DNA of 64,000 bases from Stromatinia cepivora (lineage: Eukaryota; Ascomycota; Leotiomycetes; Helotiales; Sclerotiniaceae), in the NCBI GenBank assembly GCA_014898415.1, contig RCTD01000006.1, positions 1,302,001 through 1,366,000 on the forward strand, read 5' to 3'. Made by a program: the position numbers and the translations under genes. Below are positions 45,429-56,619 of the stretch, piece by piece (within the stretch, counting starts at the first letter, position 1; each line of letters opens with the position of its first letter). The notes beneath the pieces were generated by a model. The model saw only the letters and a list, made by a program, of their open reading frames with translations, searched no databases and was not told where the DNA came from.

Positions 45429-47652
45429 ATGCCTTCAATCGATGGAGATATCAACATGACCGTCTCACTTGACCGTAATCAAGATCTCGAAAACATCGAT
45501 CAATGTATCATCAAGGTCGAGAAGCAAGAATCTGCCCACCGTGGTTCTGTTGTCACGCCAGCCAAATCTGGTGCTGCTTCTAGACCCACAGCAACCCCGG
45601 CGACCACGGATCGACCCATCGCCTCAATCGAAGCAGACGAGAGCTATGACCCTGTCACGCCCTCCAAGTCATCAACCAGAGCTATTAGGGGAAAGGGAAG
45701 AAAGAGAGCCAGATCACAATCTCCCAAGAAAGCCGCCAGTGCTAAGGTCGCTGCTGACAAGGTTGCCAAGACTCGGCAAAGTCCAAGTAAGTCGCCAAGA
45801 AGCTATTTGTTTTCTAACTGGTCCATACTTTGTTCACAGTCAAAACCATATATTTCATTCTTGAGCTGACCGTTTCTGCAGAGAAAAAAGACACAAAGAA
45901 GGGCTTGAAGAACAGACAAGGCGAATTGCTTGGTGAAATTCTGGCTGAAGATGACGATAATGGCGAAGACTGGGAAGATGACTATGATGGTGTCCGATCG
46001 GATGAAGTTACCTGGGACCAAGTAAATAAAGTTATCGGATCCACTGGCAAACCAACTCATCCAAATGGTCGAGCCGAAGGTCGCAAACTTGTTTCATGGC
46101 ATAGTAAGCTTCCTTCCTTTTCATCTGCTATGAGTACATAGACTAATCTTACATAGGAACACGAATGATGGAGAAGCTAATCTTGCACATCGTGTTCGAA
46201 TGTCGCCGTGCTAGTATCAATCTTCCATGGGACAAGATTGCTCACAGGCTCTGCCCTGGTAGTTCCGGTGCAGCTGCACAACAATATATCAACAAGATGC
46301 GGGACGTTCTTATCACAGAAGGCCACCTTGTTCCTCCTCCTTTGGGAAAGAAGGCCGTGTTTGATCCAAGCATTCGTGGATACATTCGCGACACAGATGC
46401 TGAAGACCCAAAGGCATTCCGTTCTGTCGGTTGGCTCGAAAATATTGCCGACTTAAAGGAAAGTCTTGTTATTCCTGGTGTATCTAGAGGCTCAGGAACC
46501 TATCGTCGTGATAAGACTCGATGGCAAAGCAACAAGACAACCATCGGCGAGGAAACACCTACCAAGATTGTTCGCGCTCGCGCTCGTCCCGATAAACAGC
46601 TCTCAAAGTCGACGCCCAAGCCAAAGGAGAAGGCTGTAAAGATCAAGAAGGAGCGATCTGAATCACTTGATCCTGCCGAGATGCCATCAGACGAGGATTA
46701 TGACCCCGGAAACCGTCTCAAGATCAAGGGCTATCGTAAGCGTAAGGTTAAGGTTAAGAACGAGCGTAAGTATGAGACGGATGAGGATATGGATAAGGCC
46801 ACCGAGTCGGAGGATGAATCGTTTGGGTATTCCGATGGCGAGACATACCTTGAAGAGACACCAAGTAAGAAGAAGGGCTCTGGAAACCATGCTATGACAC
46901 CTTTAGCTGCCTTCCCTGTTAAGCTCAAGCTTTCTCCGGATCTACTCAGTCAATTTCCTGCCGGCATTGCCAGCAACTCTGTTCAAGATATGCTTGCAGG
47001 CAATGAGATGGAGGACGATGGATCTATCGAGGAAGACCATGATGACGCAGAGACATCTATCGACGGTTCTGCTCGCGATGGCGATGATGTTTTTGGTCCA
47101 GAAAGCTTAAGTCTCAACAATATCCATGGTGTTGAGCTACAAACCCAAGCTTTGTTCCCTCCTAACAACTATGTAGGAGGTATGAACCACAACTATGGCT
47201 TTTACAATCAGGCCGGTCCAATGAATGCTCCCGGATATACGTCAGCATATACCCCAGGCTACAACAACCACAGTTTTGTGGAGGTTCAAAACGCATCCTT
47301 TGAGAACACTCACGGTAGCAATTCATACACCAACGGCATGTTTTTCGACATGCATAACTTCAATCCAGCATCTAATATGCACGACGGCTTGAATTTCGGT
47401 GGCCTAAACGATACAATGCATGATATGAATGGAGGCTATGACAGCACACGTTCAATCACACATAGCACTGGAGTCAGCTCAAGCAATAGCAGTTTTGCTC
47501 AAGGTTCAACCAGCACCGACTATGATGGAGGTGCATTTAATTATACCAATGCTAGCATCGCTCCTGGCCAGAGCTTCGAACCTCCCGACGCCGGTAACTG
47601 GGTTCAGGAATTTGCCAACAGCGTCCCCTTCAGGCAGGATGGCAGTCTCTGA
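45429..47652 (+). CDS. Large nuclear protein with Myb-like segment (Myb cluster 5)
   Basis: Exons 45429-45786, 45882-46103 and 46157-47652 (both introns phase 1) give 691 residues. The N-terminal 120 residues are Ser/Thr/Lys-rich with KGRKRARSQSPKKAASAK, a likely nuclear signal. Residues about 195-260 are ordered: MMEKLILHIVFECRRASINL, PWDKIAHRLCPGSSGAAAQQ, then YINKMRDVLITEG. This helix-helix-helix pattern with a central W.KIA resembles a Myb/SANT-like domain. Basic arms (KVKNERKYETDED) and acidic arms follow. The last 230 residues are Asn/Gly/Tyr-rich and probably disordered (GMNHNYGFYNQAGPMNAPGY). A transcription-regulatory role is inferred; the target is unknown. Confidence 0.68.
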
Positions 47653-50600
47653 GTCGACTTTTGCGTTCGAAGTTGCATAACCTTGGCACATCAGCAATAG
47701 GTGATGATATCATGCCGACTCTCCCCCGTCCAATGGACCAGCAACTTTTCAGGACATTTCGATCTGTAGAACCATCTCTTTCTTTCATTTCTTCTTTGTA
47801 TTAACAATTGATTTTGAACCAGTTGGATCCATACTTTCATCTCAACTTTAGCATCTCTTCGCTTTTCGTGGCGCTTGGATGCGAGAAAGTCGTCATGAAA
47901 CCCTGGCTGCCCCAAAGTCTTTTCGGAATTATTCACCATCGTCCTGTGTCAAAGCTGGTTCTTATATTTAGGAAGTCTTCTAGGCCTGGCGAAGGAAATA
48001 AGAATAGTTCGAAAGACACAAACACATCAAACATGCGCAAGCGTTGCCTTTGCTCTTCCTTTGGTAGAACTGTTGTATCTGCACGATTGATCTTTCCGCG
48101 TTGCTTCCTCATTCGACTATCGTTTTGCCCTTGTTTCCGATAATTTTTGAGGCGAACGGGAGTATTCGTTTGGAGTTGGATGCTGGTTGCGTTGAATGGA
48201 AATTTTACTCGTCGTTTGCTCAGCAGTCGAAAAAAGTGGGAGACAAAAGACCTTGTATCATAGATAGATGCCCAATGACAATTATCTATGACGTCCCCAG
48301 TGCCTTGTGAAAACGTGTGAATCTTCGGGCTAACGTGAACAGCGATTCAGCAGGAGTGCGACTTGTAGCGTGGCACAACATCGTATGTGCTTTGAGTGGC
48401 ATAAATCTCTATCTGCTTTGAATAACACTGAGGCAAGCTTGAAAGATTCTCATCGTACTCTCATCATGTTCCCGGATTGCGAGACTAACTTGACTGGCCT
48501 ATGTAGAGAAGAGAGTCCAAGAAGGTAATTTCGTTGGGCAAAATGACCACAGGAGTTTGTGCATGAAATGCTCGATGGTGTCTTCATTCATTAATCACCG
48601 AAGGAAAGGGGTCCGAAACAAACACATGATGGGTTCAGCCGGACTGAATCCCTCTCCCAATGTGAAAAAGAGCCACAAGTTGAGTTAACTGTTTATGCGA
48701 GTGGGTCATTCCACAGAGCTGTGACTCACAACTCGTCAACCCATTCGTTTTGGGAGCTCTGTAAGTAATTGAGAATGAGAATTCGTGGTCGATCTCAAAA
48801 GAATGAATTACGATCGTCGTACGAGATATTATGGTGCGGTTTTCCGAATGGGCAGTTTCCATTTGTTTCGAAGAGCGAATGTACTTGCGTAAGTGTACCA
48901 TGGAGAGAGATGTTCTCACTCTTTCGCAATCAAAATGAGGGTGGTTGTTTTCCTATTGTTCGCCAAGCGAGTGTGTCTTTGGTTATATGCGGCTGTACGA
49001 GGTGCACTGGGTGGCGCGAGTTTGAGTTAGTTGAAATAGTACCAAACTCTGCGGAGCTTGGAAGTTGGGAACACTGCCTTGGCATTAGTATCAGTAAAGA
49101 GACAAGACCAAATGATTTCTTACCATGTACTAGAAGTAGACTCTCTGTTTGTCTATAGGTGTTGAAAGATATTTCATACTTGGACTTTTGATCCCTGGTT
49201 TTCAGTCTTGATAGAGAACCAAAAGAGTCGATAGACTTACAAACAGAAATTCAGGAAGGAAGACAAATAAATGTAGGCGATCTATAAGGAAGAACTGTTG
49301 GAGTGAATCTTATAGATAAGATAGTTCATTGAACAGGTGAGGTCCGTGCTCCTCGGACTTCTCCATCAACTTCTCTGATTACTTCAACCTGTTGAGTTCA
49401 TGGAGCTAGATATGAGATATTAATTATTTGAAAAGAGAGTAGATCATTAATCCTTTTAGCTTGTAGATGTGTTTTCTTAGACTTTGAAATATTGTGTTCT
49501 TTTGAATGAGTACATCAAAGTATTAGTAGTGATTTCTGATATAGAAGATGGAAGACTTATCTGATAATAGATAACAAGATCTTCTACTATCCAAAGGATG
49601 AAATGGTATCTAGTCTTTGTGTTAGTTAAGTAGAATACAGTTGGCATCTTGAGAACCACAGTTGACTGGGAGTTGGATTCACTTATAAATAAAGCCCTCG
49701 ACTATGGAGTAGATATCAGGGATAATTACCCAGGTATCATCCCTACTCATCACCTCAAAGAGTAATTCAGCACCGTTATGATACTTGATTCACAGTTCTT
49801 TTACACAAATGGATAGTGCATTTGATTGAGGTAGTTGATGGTTATTGTATGGATGGTGGGCAGATCTAGAATATTAGTAATACCCCATAAAGGGAATTCA
49901 GACTTACAGAAGTAGAAGATCTTGCCAGGAAAAAAATAATGAGAATTCCACTAAAATATCAAGGTTCTCCAAGTGTGTGCATTCCTTAGCTGATTTAAAA
50001 TTGGAGGACTGTTGTGAATCAGGGGACCTGAGAGTCAGCTACCCCTATCCCCTCGCTTCAGATGAAAACAACTAGAAATTAATAACCTTACCTAATACTA
50101 ATGCAAGGTGAAAGAAGTGGTTGGTCAGTAAAGAATGAAGCACTTTATAATGAATTGATAACACATAGGGGCAATTGAGGAAACTGACAGATTAATTAAT
50201 GATGAGTTTATGATGAGTTTCCATAGTCAGTAAGTGATCTACAATCCCAAGCTGAGATGAAGCTCAAGTGCAGGCACATACACCTACATACCTTGAATTT
50301 TTCTCACCCCACCCTGCTTTAATTATATGGACAATTGTTTACTTGTACTATTCAAGTATTGATTGGATTTCACCCTGAAAGAGTAAAGATTTCAATGTGG
50401 TATTATTCCTTTTCATTACCCTGCAACTACCTAAATTGACTTGAGAAAGTCAGGATCATGTCTAAGTCTGAAATTTGCTATCAAGACTCAGACATATGAT
50501 ATGATGATGATTAAGACGTGTGTGAGGAATTTGTTGGATCAATATCTATCGTAATAGACTAATAATGTAGATTTGTGTTAAATAGACAGTCACAAACAAT

Positions 50601-51462
50601 GAAACTGTTCAGACATCAGAGGTAACCATTGATAAGAATTTCGAGGAATTCCTCATTATAATTATACAGATGTCAAGTGTAACAAAGGAGGGACAATCTT
50701 GAAGACAATCTTGAGGGCCACTAGTCAACAATATATAGTTGGAACTAAACAGAGCTTCTTATATAACACACCAGTAGTCACATTTTGATTAGACTTGCCT
50801 TATTACGCCAGAGAATGCTTGTTGGACCATCCACCGCAGGACAGGTAGCGCTGGCCACCAATTTTCTATACAGAATAACTAGTACTTCCCGTATAATTCT
50901 AGCAGAGTATTGAGTTGAAATACAATGGAGACCTCCAACTCAATATATATCCATCCGAAGGGAGATGAGAGACCAGAGGAGAGTTGAATGCTCGACATGA
51001 TCGGTACATCCGAAAAGACCATATATTTAGACATCAATACCAAAGTTCCTTCAAGTATAGCATATAACTTTGAGTATACAGCATACATACATACCTATGT
51101 CATGCACACTCATTTTCATCAATAGCCTTTTGAGGGGTGAAAGTTGAAGTGTTCACTGCATTGAGACTAATCTGAGGTGAAGTTGAAGTGAAGTGAGGTA
51201 TGGAAATGATTGTGGTATTGATTAGTCAGCAAGTGTATCCTCGGCCCCTCATTTCATTTGCATGTTTCTCGCAGATTCGATGGAGAATGGTTCTTCCGGA
51301 CATGGGGCCCAGAAAAATTATCTCCAAGATCTCAAAGTCTCCATTCTTTCTATTTCCTTAAAATAACCAAAAGGCCTCTTCTCTTATACTTTTGAGTGCT
51401 TTGATACCCAAGTTTCTGTTTGATTCATTTTCAAAACCGTCTTTCATTCAATTGATTTCAAG
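47653..51462. other. Large gene-poor region upstream of hsp60
   Basis: 3.8 kb. The longest frame (48769-49158, plus) has no recognised domain. From about 49260 to 51100 the DNA reads like eroded repeat sequence with many stops. HSP60 promoter sequence occupies the last few hundred bp, with an imperfect heat-shock-element-like GAA/TTC run at 51274-51297. Confidence 0.4.
49296..49794. repeat. Candidate LTR or TIR-bounded element remnant
   Basis: Begins TGTTGGAGTGAATC and ends GATTCACA, an inverted pair of termini of the TG...CA kind. A TATAAATAAAGCCC box lies about 110 bp before the end, as in LTR promoter/R regions. The flanks AAGAAC and GTTCTT are inverted rather than direct, so a target-site duplication is not shown. 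No gag-pol frames follow. Confidence 0.35.
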
Positions 51463-53392
51463 ATGCAACGTGCTTTGAGTTCAAGAGCTAGAGCTTCGGT
51501 CCTTAGTGGATCGACAGCTTCAAAGCTTCGTCCTTTGCAACAATTGAGATTTGCCCACAAGGTATGTTGAGTTCGCTCCAGTGAAAGGCATAACATAGAT
51601 TTACTTGATTGTTCAATTTTATGCTAATCTTTTTGTCATTTAGGAGCTCAAATTCGGTGTTGAAGGCAGAGCAGCTCTTCTGGCTGGTGTTGAGACTTTA
51701 GCAAAGGCTGTTGCCACAACCTTAGGACCCAAAGGACGAAATGTTTTGATTGAGTCAGCATATGGCTCCCCAAAGATCACCAAAGGTTTGTGAAACTCTT
51801 GGTTACTTTAAATGCAAAATTCTAACTGTTGGTGAACAGATGGTGTGACTGTTGCCAGAGCGATTACTCTCAAGGACAAATTCGAGAATCTCGGTGCTAG
51901 ACTTATTCAAGATGTTGCCTCGAAAACCAACGAGACAGCTGGTGATGGAACCACAACCGCAACTGTCCTTGCCAAATCTATCTTCTCCGAGACTGTAAAA
52001 AATGTTGCTGCAGGATGCAACCCAATGGACTTGCGCAGGGGTACACAGGCTGCCGTGGAAGCTGTTGTTGAGTTTTTGCAAAAGAACAAGCGTGATATCA
52101 CAACCAGCGAGGAAATCGCACAAGTCGCAACTATCAGTGCAAACGGTGATACCCACATTGGAAAATTGATTGCCAACGCCATGGAGAAGGTTGGAAAGGA
52201 AGGTGTGATCACAGTTAAGGAAGGAAAGACCATGGAGGATGAACTCGATATTACCGAGGGAATGAGATTTGACCGCGGTTATGTCTCGCCATACTTCATC
52301 ACTGATACCAAGTCGCAAAAGGTGGAGTTTGAGAAGCCATTGATTCTCCTCTCCGAGAAGAAGATCTCAAACGTTCAAGACATTATCCCAGCACTTGAGG
52401 CATCTACTCAACTTCGCCGTCCTTTGGTCATCATTGCTGAAGATATTGACGGAGAAGCTCTCGCCGTGTGCATTCTCAACAAGCTCCGTGGTCAACTCCA
52501 AGTTGCAGCTGTCAAGGCACCCGGCTTCGGCGACAACCGAAAGTCCATTCTTGGCGATCTCGGTATCTTGACCAATGCCACCGTCTTTACTGATGAGCTT
52601 GATCTCAAGCTCGAGAAGGCTACAGCAGATATGCTCGGCAGCACTGGATCTATTACCATTACCAAGGAGGACACTATTATCTTGAACGGAGAGGGTAGCA
52701 AGGATGCCATTGCTCAACGATGCGAGCAAATCCGAGGTGTTATGAATGACCCTATCACCTCCGACTACGAGAAGGAGAAGCTCCAAGAGCGTCTTGCCAA
52801 GCTCTCTGGTGGTGTAGCTGTTATCAAGGTCGGGGGTGCATCCGAGGTTGAGGTGGGTGAGAAGAAGGACCGATTCGTTGATGCTCTCAATGCTACTCGT
52901 GCCGCTGTTGAGGAGGGTATCCTTCCAGGTGGTGGAACTGCTCTCCTCAAGGCTGCTGGTCAAGCTCTTGGTGGTCTCAAGCCCGCCAACTTTGATCAAC
53001 AACTTGGTATCAACATTATCAAGAGCGCTATCACCAAGCCAGCACGCACTATTGTTGAGAATGCCGGCACAGAAGGATCAGTAGTAGTTGGTAAGCTCAT
53101 GGATGAATTTGGAGCCGATTTCAATAAGGGATTCAACAGTGCAACTGGAGAGTACGTTGACATGATCGCTGCTGGTATCGTTGATCCTTTCAAGGTTGTC
53201 CGCACTGGTTTGGTTGATGCTAGCGGTGTTGCCTCATTGTTAGGCACCACTGAGGTTGCCATTGTCGAGGCACCAGAAGAGAAGGGATCGCCATCTAGTG
53301 GGATGGGAGGAATGGGCGGTATGCCAGGTTAGTACATTTATCTCACACGTCTCAATGCACTAGGCGCTAACAATCCGACAGGAATGATGTAA
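51463..53392 (+). CDS. hsp60: Mitochondrial HSP60 chaperonin
   Basis: Exons 51463-51561, 51644-51785, 51840-53327 and 53382-53392 give 579 residues. Exon 1 is an Arg/Ser-rich presequence ([20 protein letters not shown]) ending HK just before [12 protein letters not shown]. The body is a canonical group I chaperonin: [15 protein letters not shown], the spliced [10 protein letters not shown], the ATP-pocket motif [15 protein letters not shown] (catalytic Asp), [20 protein letters not shown], and [10 protein letters not shown]. The C-terminus is [10 protein letters not shown], completed by an 11-nt final exon. It folds imported proteins in the mitochondrial matrix with HSP10. This is the best-conserved gene of the window; the large open frames on its opposite strand are codon shadows. 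Confidence 0.97.
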
Positions 53393-54547
53393 AAAGCCAT
53401 TGGTCAAAGCAAAATCAAATACCCGTCTGAGCCTCATCTGTTTGCGCAATTGCTACCAGACAATTTGGTACCGGACATAACATTGTATAATACCCCACTC
53501 ACCCTTTTTCGTTATTCGTCTTGCATGGCATTACGGAGCGATATGATGTGTTCAAGAGACTATGACCATGTAAAATAATGAAGCTAAAATGAAATATTAA
53601 AAAAGTTGAAATCTATGTTAATTGCGTTACAATGTGATGTGACTGACTTAATCTTCAAGGCCGATTTACTCGATTGCGTGTATCTTTCTTGGAATCTATC
53701 TGCCTTGTAATTAAATGTAGTTAAGAGAGTAGAATAGGGCATTATTTAAGTAGGTAGATTTTGTAATAATCTATCTCGCATCATAAGTTGATGATATCCA
53801 TATGCCTAACATCAGCGTCGTCCTGTAGATTATCACTTCTGTCTATCTACTTGTATGTGACTTATTAATATATATTCTTGATGGGCGGGATTTCTCTGTC
53901 TATTTATTAATATTACCTAAACTTATCTATATTCAGGAGCTTATTACATCATACGTTGAACTTGACAGAAATATAAACTTTATATATATAGATATACATA
54001 TAGATATATTCTTGTTTTCATAAAAGACTTTTATACTTTTAAAAGAGTAAGATTTTTGATGAACTTTCTACTTCAAACTCCCAACTTAATTCTCAATCTT
54101 CATTCTTAAGAGAACCTCTTATTATATTGTAAAAGGGGTAAATTTCTCGTAAGTTGCCAGCTTTCATTGTCCAAATTGAGTGAGCAGCACGACAAGGTAT
54201 TATTCTTAGCGTCCCACTCAGGTGATCACACACCGGCAAGTAACCCCACCAATTTCTTGACCTTCATCCCCGTTCGCAAAATCCAAAACTCCCAAATATA
54301 AACATCTCCCAAGCTTTTCTCTCTCGCTCTTCCTAATATCTTGCAATTACCACATCATACAGTGGACTTTGGAAAGCAGGTCTTTTAACAATCTCAAGGT
54401 ATGTTCATCATCTGAGGTTTGATTTTGGCTCAAAGTCGTTCGATTTGTTTATCTGTCTCGTTGTCAAGTATCAAGTATTCGCTGACTTTCCGTCTATTTT
54501 TTTTTAGTTTCTACAAGACAAATCGTCGCATAGACTCCCTTGACATC
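53393..54547. other. Intergenic, hsp60 3' flank and cofilin promoter/leader
   Basis: 1.15 kb. AT-rich around 53850-54060, with TATATATAGATATACATATAGAT. A leader intron for cofilin is possible at about 54399-54508. No gene is supported. Confidence 0.45.
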
Positions 54548-55362
54548 ATGGTATGTACCTTCTATCCTGTTAGTTGCCATGCAACCGTTTACTAATAGAG
54601 CTTGATTTTACAGTCTAACTCAGGGTCAGTTCGCCCCACTACTCAACCCTCTGCCGTCAATGATTTGCGGTGACCACCGACCTTGATGCGAATCTATCCC
54701 TACCTTTAATCCAAGCAGAATCGCAGAGCATTAGTTGACAAGTTTCTGCAGTATCACTGTCGATGATGAATGTATCGAGAAGTTCAACGAGATGAAGCTT
54801 CAAAAGAAGATCAAGTGGATTGTCTACAAGATCAACGATGAAGGCACAAAGGTTGTTGTCGACACCTCCAGCGAGTCGGCAGAATGGGAACCATTCCGCG
54901 AGGTTCTCGTGAATGCGAAGGCACTCAACAAGAACGTATGTGTTAAAGCTTCTTGTAAGGAGCAAGCGCTGATAGACACCTACAGAAAACCCAGGGTAAA
55001 GGCCCCAGATACGCTGTCTACGACTTCAACTACGATTTGGCCAACGGAGAGGGACAGAGGTAATCCTAGCAGTATTTGACTTTTATAGATCATGGACTAA
55101 TATATTATCAGAACCAAGCTTACTTTCATTTCATGGTCTCCTGATGATGCCAGTACCTTTGTAAGTTCTGCCATCTTATATCGCCTTCTGGCACTAATGA
55201 ATTCCCCAGCCTAAAATGATGTATGCCTCCACCAAGGAATCCTTCAAGCGTGCCCTATCCGGACTTTCGGGCGATGAACTTCAAGCAAACGATGAGGCCG
55301 ACCTCGAGGAGAATGAGATGTTGAAGACAGTGAGCAAGGGAACAGCCGCTCTCAAGGCATAG
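54548..55362 (+). CDS. cof1: Cofilin/ADF, actin-depolymerising factor
   Basis: Six exons: 54548-54550 (ATG alone), 54614-54624 (11 nt), 54752-54935, 54986-55059, 55112-55160 and 55210-55362 (157 residues). The spliced protein begins MSNSGITVDDECIEKFNEMK and continues KKIKWIVYKINDEGTKVVVD, GKGPRYAVYDFNYDLANGEG, KLTFISWSPDDAS and PKMMYASTKESFKRAL. This is the full ADF-homology domain, including the actin-binding long helix and the regulatory N-terminal Ser after Met. The tail is slightly longer than in yeast cofilin. It severs and recycles actin filaments in cortical patches. The start-codon-only exon and the 11-nt second exon are strongly supported because the conserved N-terminus exists only when they are joined. 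Confidence 0.94.
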
Positions 55363-55618
55363 ATACAACTCATGGTTTTGGGAACGAACATGACAGGAAG
55401 GAACGCTGTTTCATTGGGTGCTTGTTGCCTACAATGATGTGCATGGGTGTGAATTTATTATTCTGAAGACGGATTGATCATTTCAGCGTGACGATATTTG
55501 AAGACATTAAAAGCGACTTTTGCGAAAGTACCTGTTTCTTAATTGGCAAATGTGCCTTTGTCTTTCCAACTGTACAATGCTGAACTCCTCGCTATGTTCT
55601 CCCATGAATTTATGTACC

Positions 55619-56328
55619 TCATTTACTGCTACCCTCCCAGGCTTTCTTGAATACTTCAAACACTTTGTTTCCCTGCTCTTCGTCCCTCAATCTTTGTACC
55701 AGAAAGCCCTTTAAATCTCCCCAGAACTCTTCCCCAGCAAGACTTTCCAATCCACTAGGCCCTTGTACAACAGGTGCCTCAGCTCCCTTCTCAGGGGTCC
55801 CAATTTTCCTTACAGAAGCAGCTCCACCCATTACCATGATGCTGAATTCGGCCTTGGTTTCTTCTTCGCCAATAACATCTTTCAGAACTTTCGCATCCCC
55901 GATTAGCTTTTTGTTGTAAAGTACTCTTAGTTTTTCCACGGGGATCCCTTCTTTCTCAGATAATGACTCTTTCAAATTAAGAATCGAAGTATTTGGTGAC
56001 AGGGCGGAGAGCGTCACATCTAGCGGGGGATTTCGTGATGATTTGAGTGATACCGAAATACTACGTTCTTGTCCTGGAGCCAACTTCTGACGTTTCGCAG
56101 GGGGTTTCCGCATCTTTGGAAGGATAGCCTATTGTTCTCGTTAGTATGAAGAGGAATTACGCAAAGGGAAAGGAAAATGTAAGTGATGCAAAGTTAAGGG
56201 GGGGGAAGAAAACGTACTGCCCCTCTTGAGGGATAATTTCTTGGGTCTTCAACATGATCGGCAGTGATTTTGAAAGGCCTCGACTCAAGAGTCTGGATGA
56301 AAGACTTGGCGAATGTAAGTTCAGTCAT
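55619..56328 (-). CDS. get5: Get5/Mdy2 (UBL4-like) tail-anchored protein targeting factor
   Basis: Exons 56328-56218 and 56128-55619 (89-nt phase-0 intron) give 206 residues. The N-terminal helix module (TFAKSFIQTLESRPFKITAD, HVEDPRNYPSRG) is the Get4-binding region of fungal Get5. A ubiquitin-like domain follows at about 58-125 (ISVSLKSSRNPPLDVTLSAL, KEGIPVEKLRVLYNKKLIGD). The C-terminus (LAGEEFWGDLKGFLVQRL, then NKVFEVFKKAWEG) matches the helical homodimerisation domain. Get4-Get5 hands tail-anchored proteins from Sgt2 to Get3 for ER insertion. It faces nop2 head to head, with 291 bp between the starts, and ends 257 bp from the convergent cofilin stop. Confidence 0.85.
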
Positions 56329-56619
56329 TCTGAACAATAATTTGAAAAGAAGTTGAGTAGAATGGTTTGGTGTTCGGATTTACAAATTAACAAATTAGCC
56401 CACCAAGTTACCACTCAGTACTGTATGATCAAAGCACAGATAAAAGGCTTGGCATCGGAGTATCGGCGCCCGAGCTTGATAAGTTTAGTATGACGCTAAA
56501 CCTTATCTGTGAGAAAATTATATTCGTTTAGAAAAAAAAGTTCCCTCAAATCGCATTTGTGAATCCTCATATTCAACTCATAATTTTTATTACGAAACTC
56601 CAAAGAAAAAGCATTCAAA

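Noticed and set aside
48769..49158. 129-residue frame with CGCTRC reminiscent of a GFA/CENP-V zinc motif
   Set aside because: The remaining zinc ligands and fold pattern are missing and no splice partners are visible.
51803..53262. Large antisense open frames opposite HSP60
   Set aside because: Codon-bias shadows of a highly conserved gene; no domain or independent splice structure.
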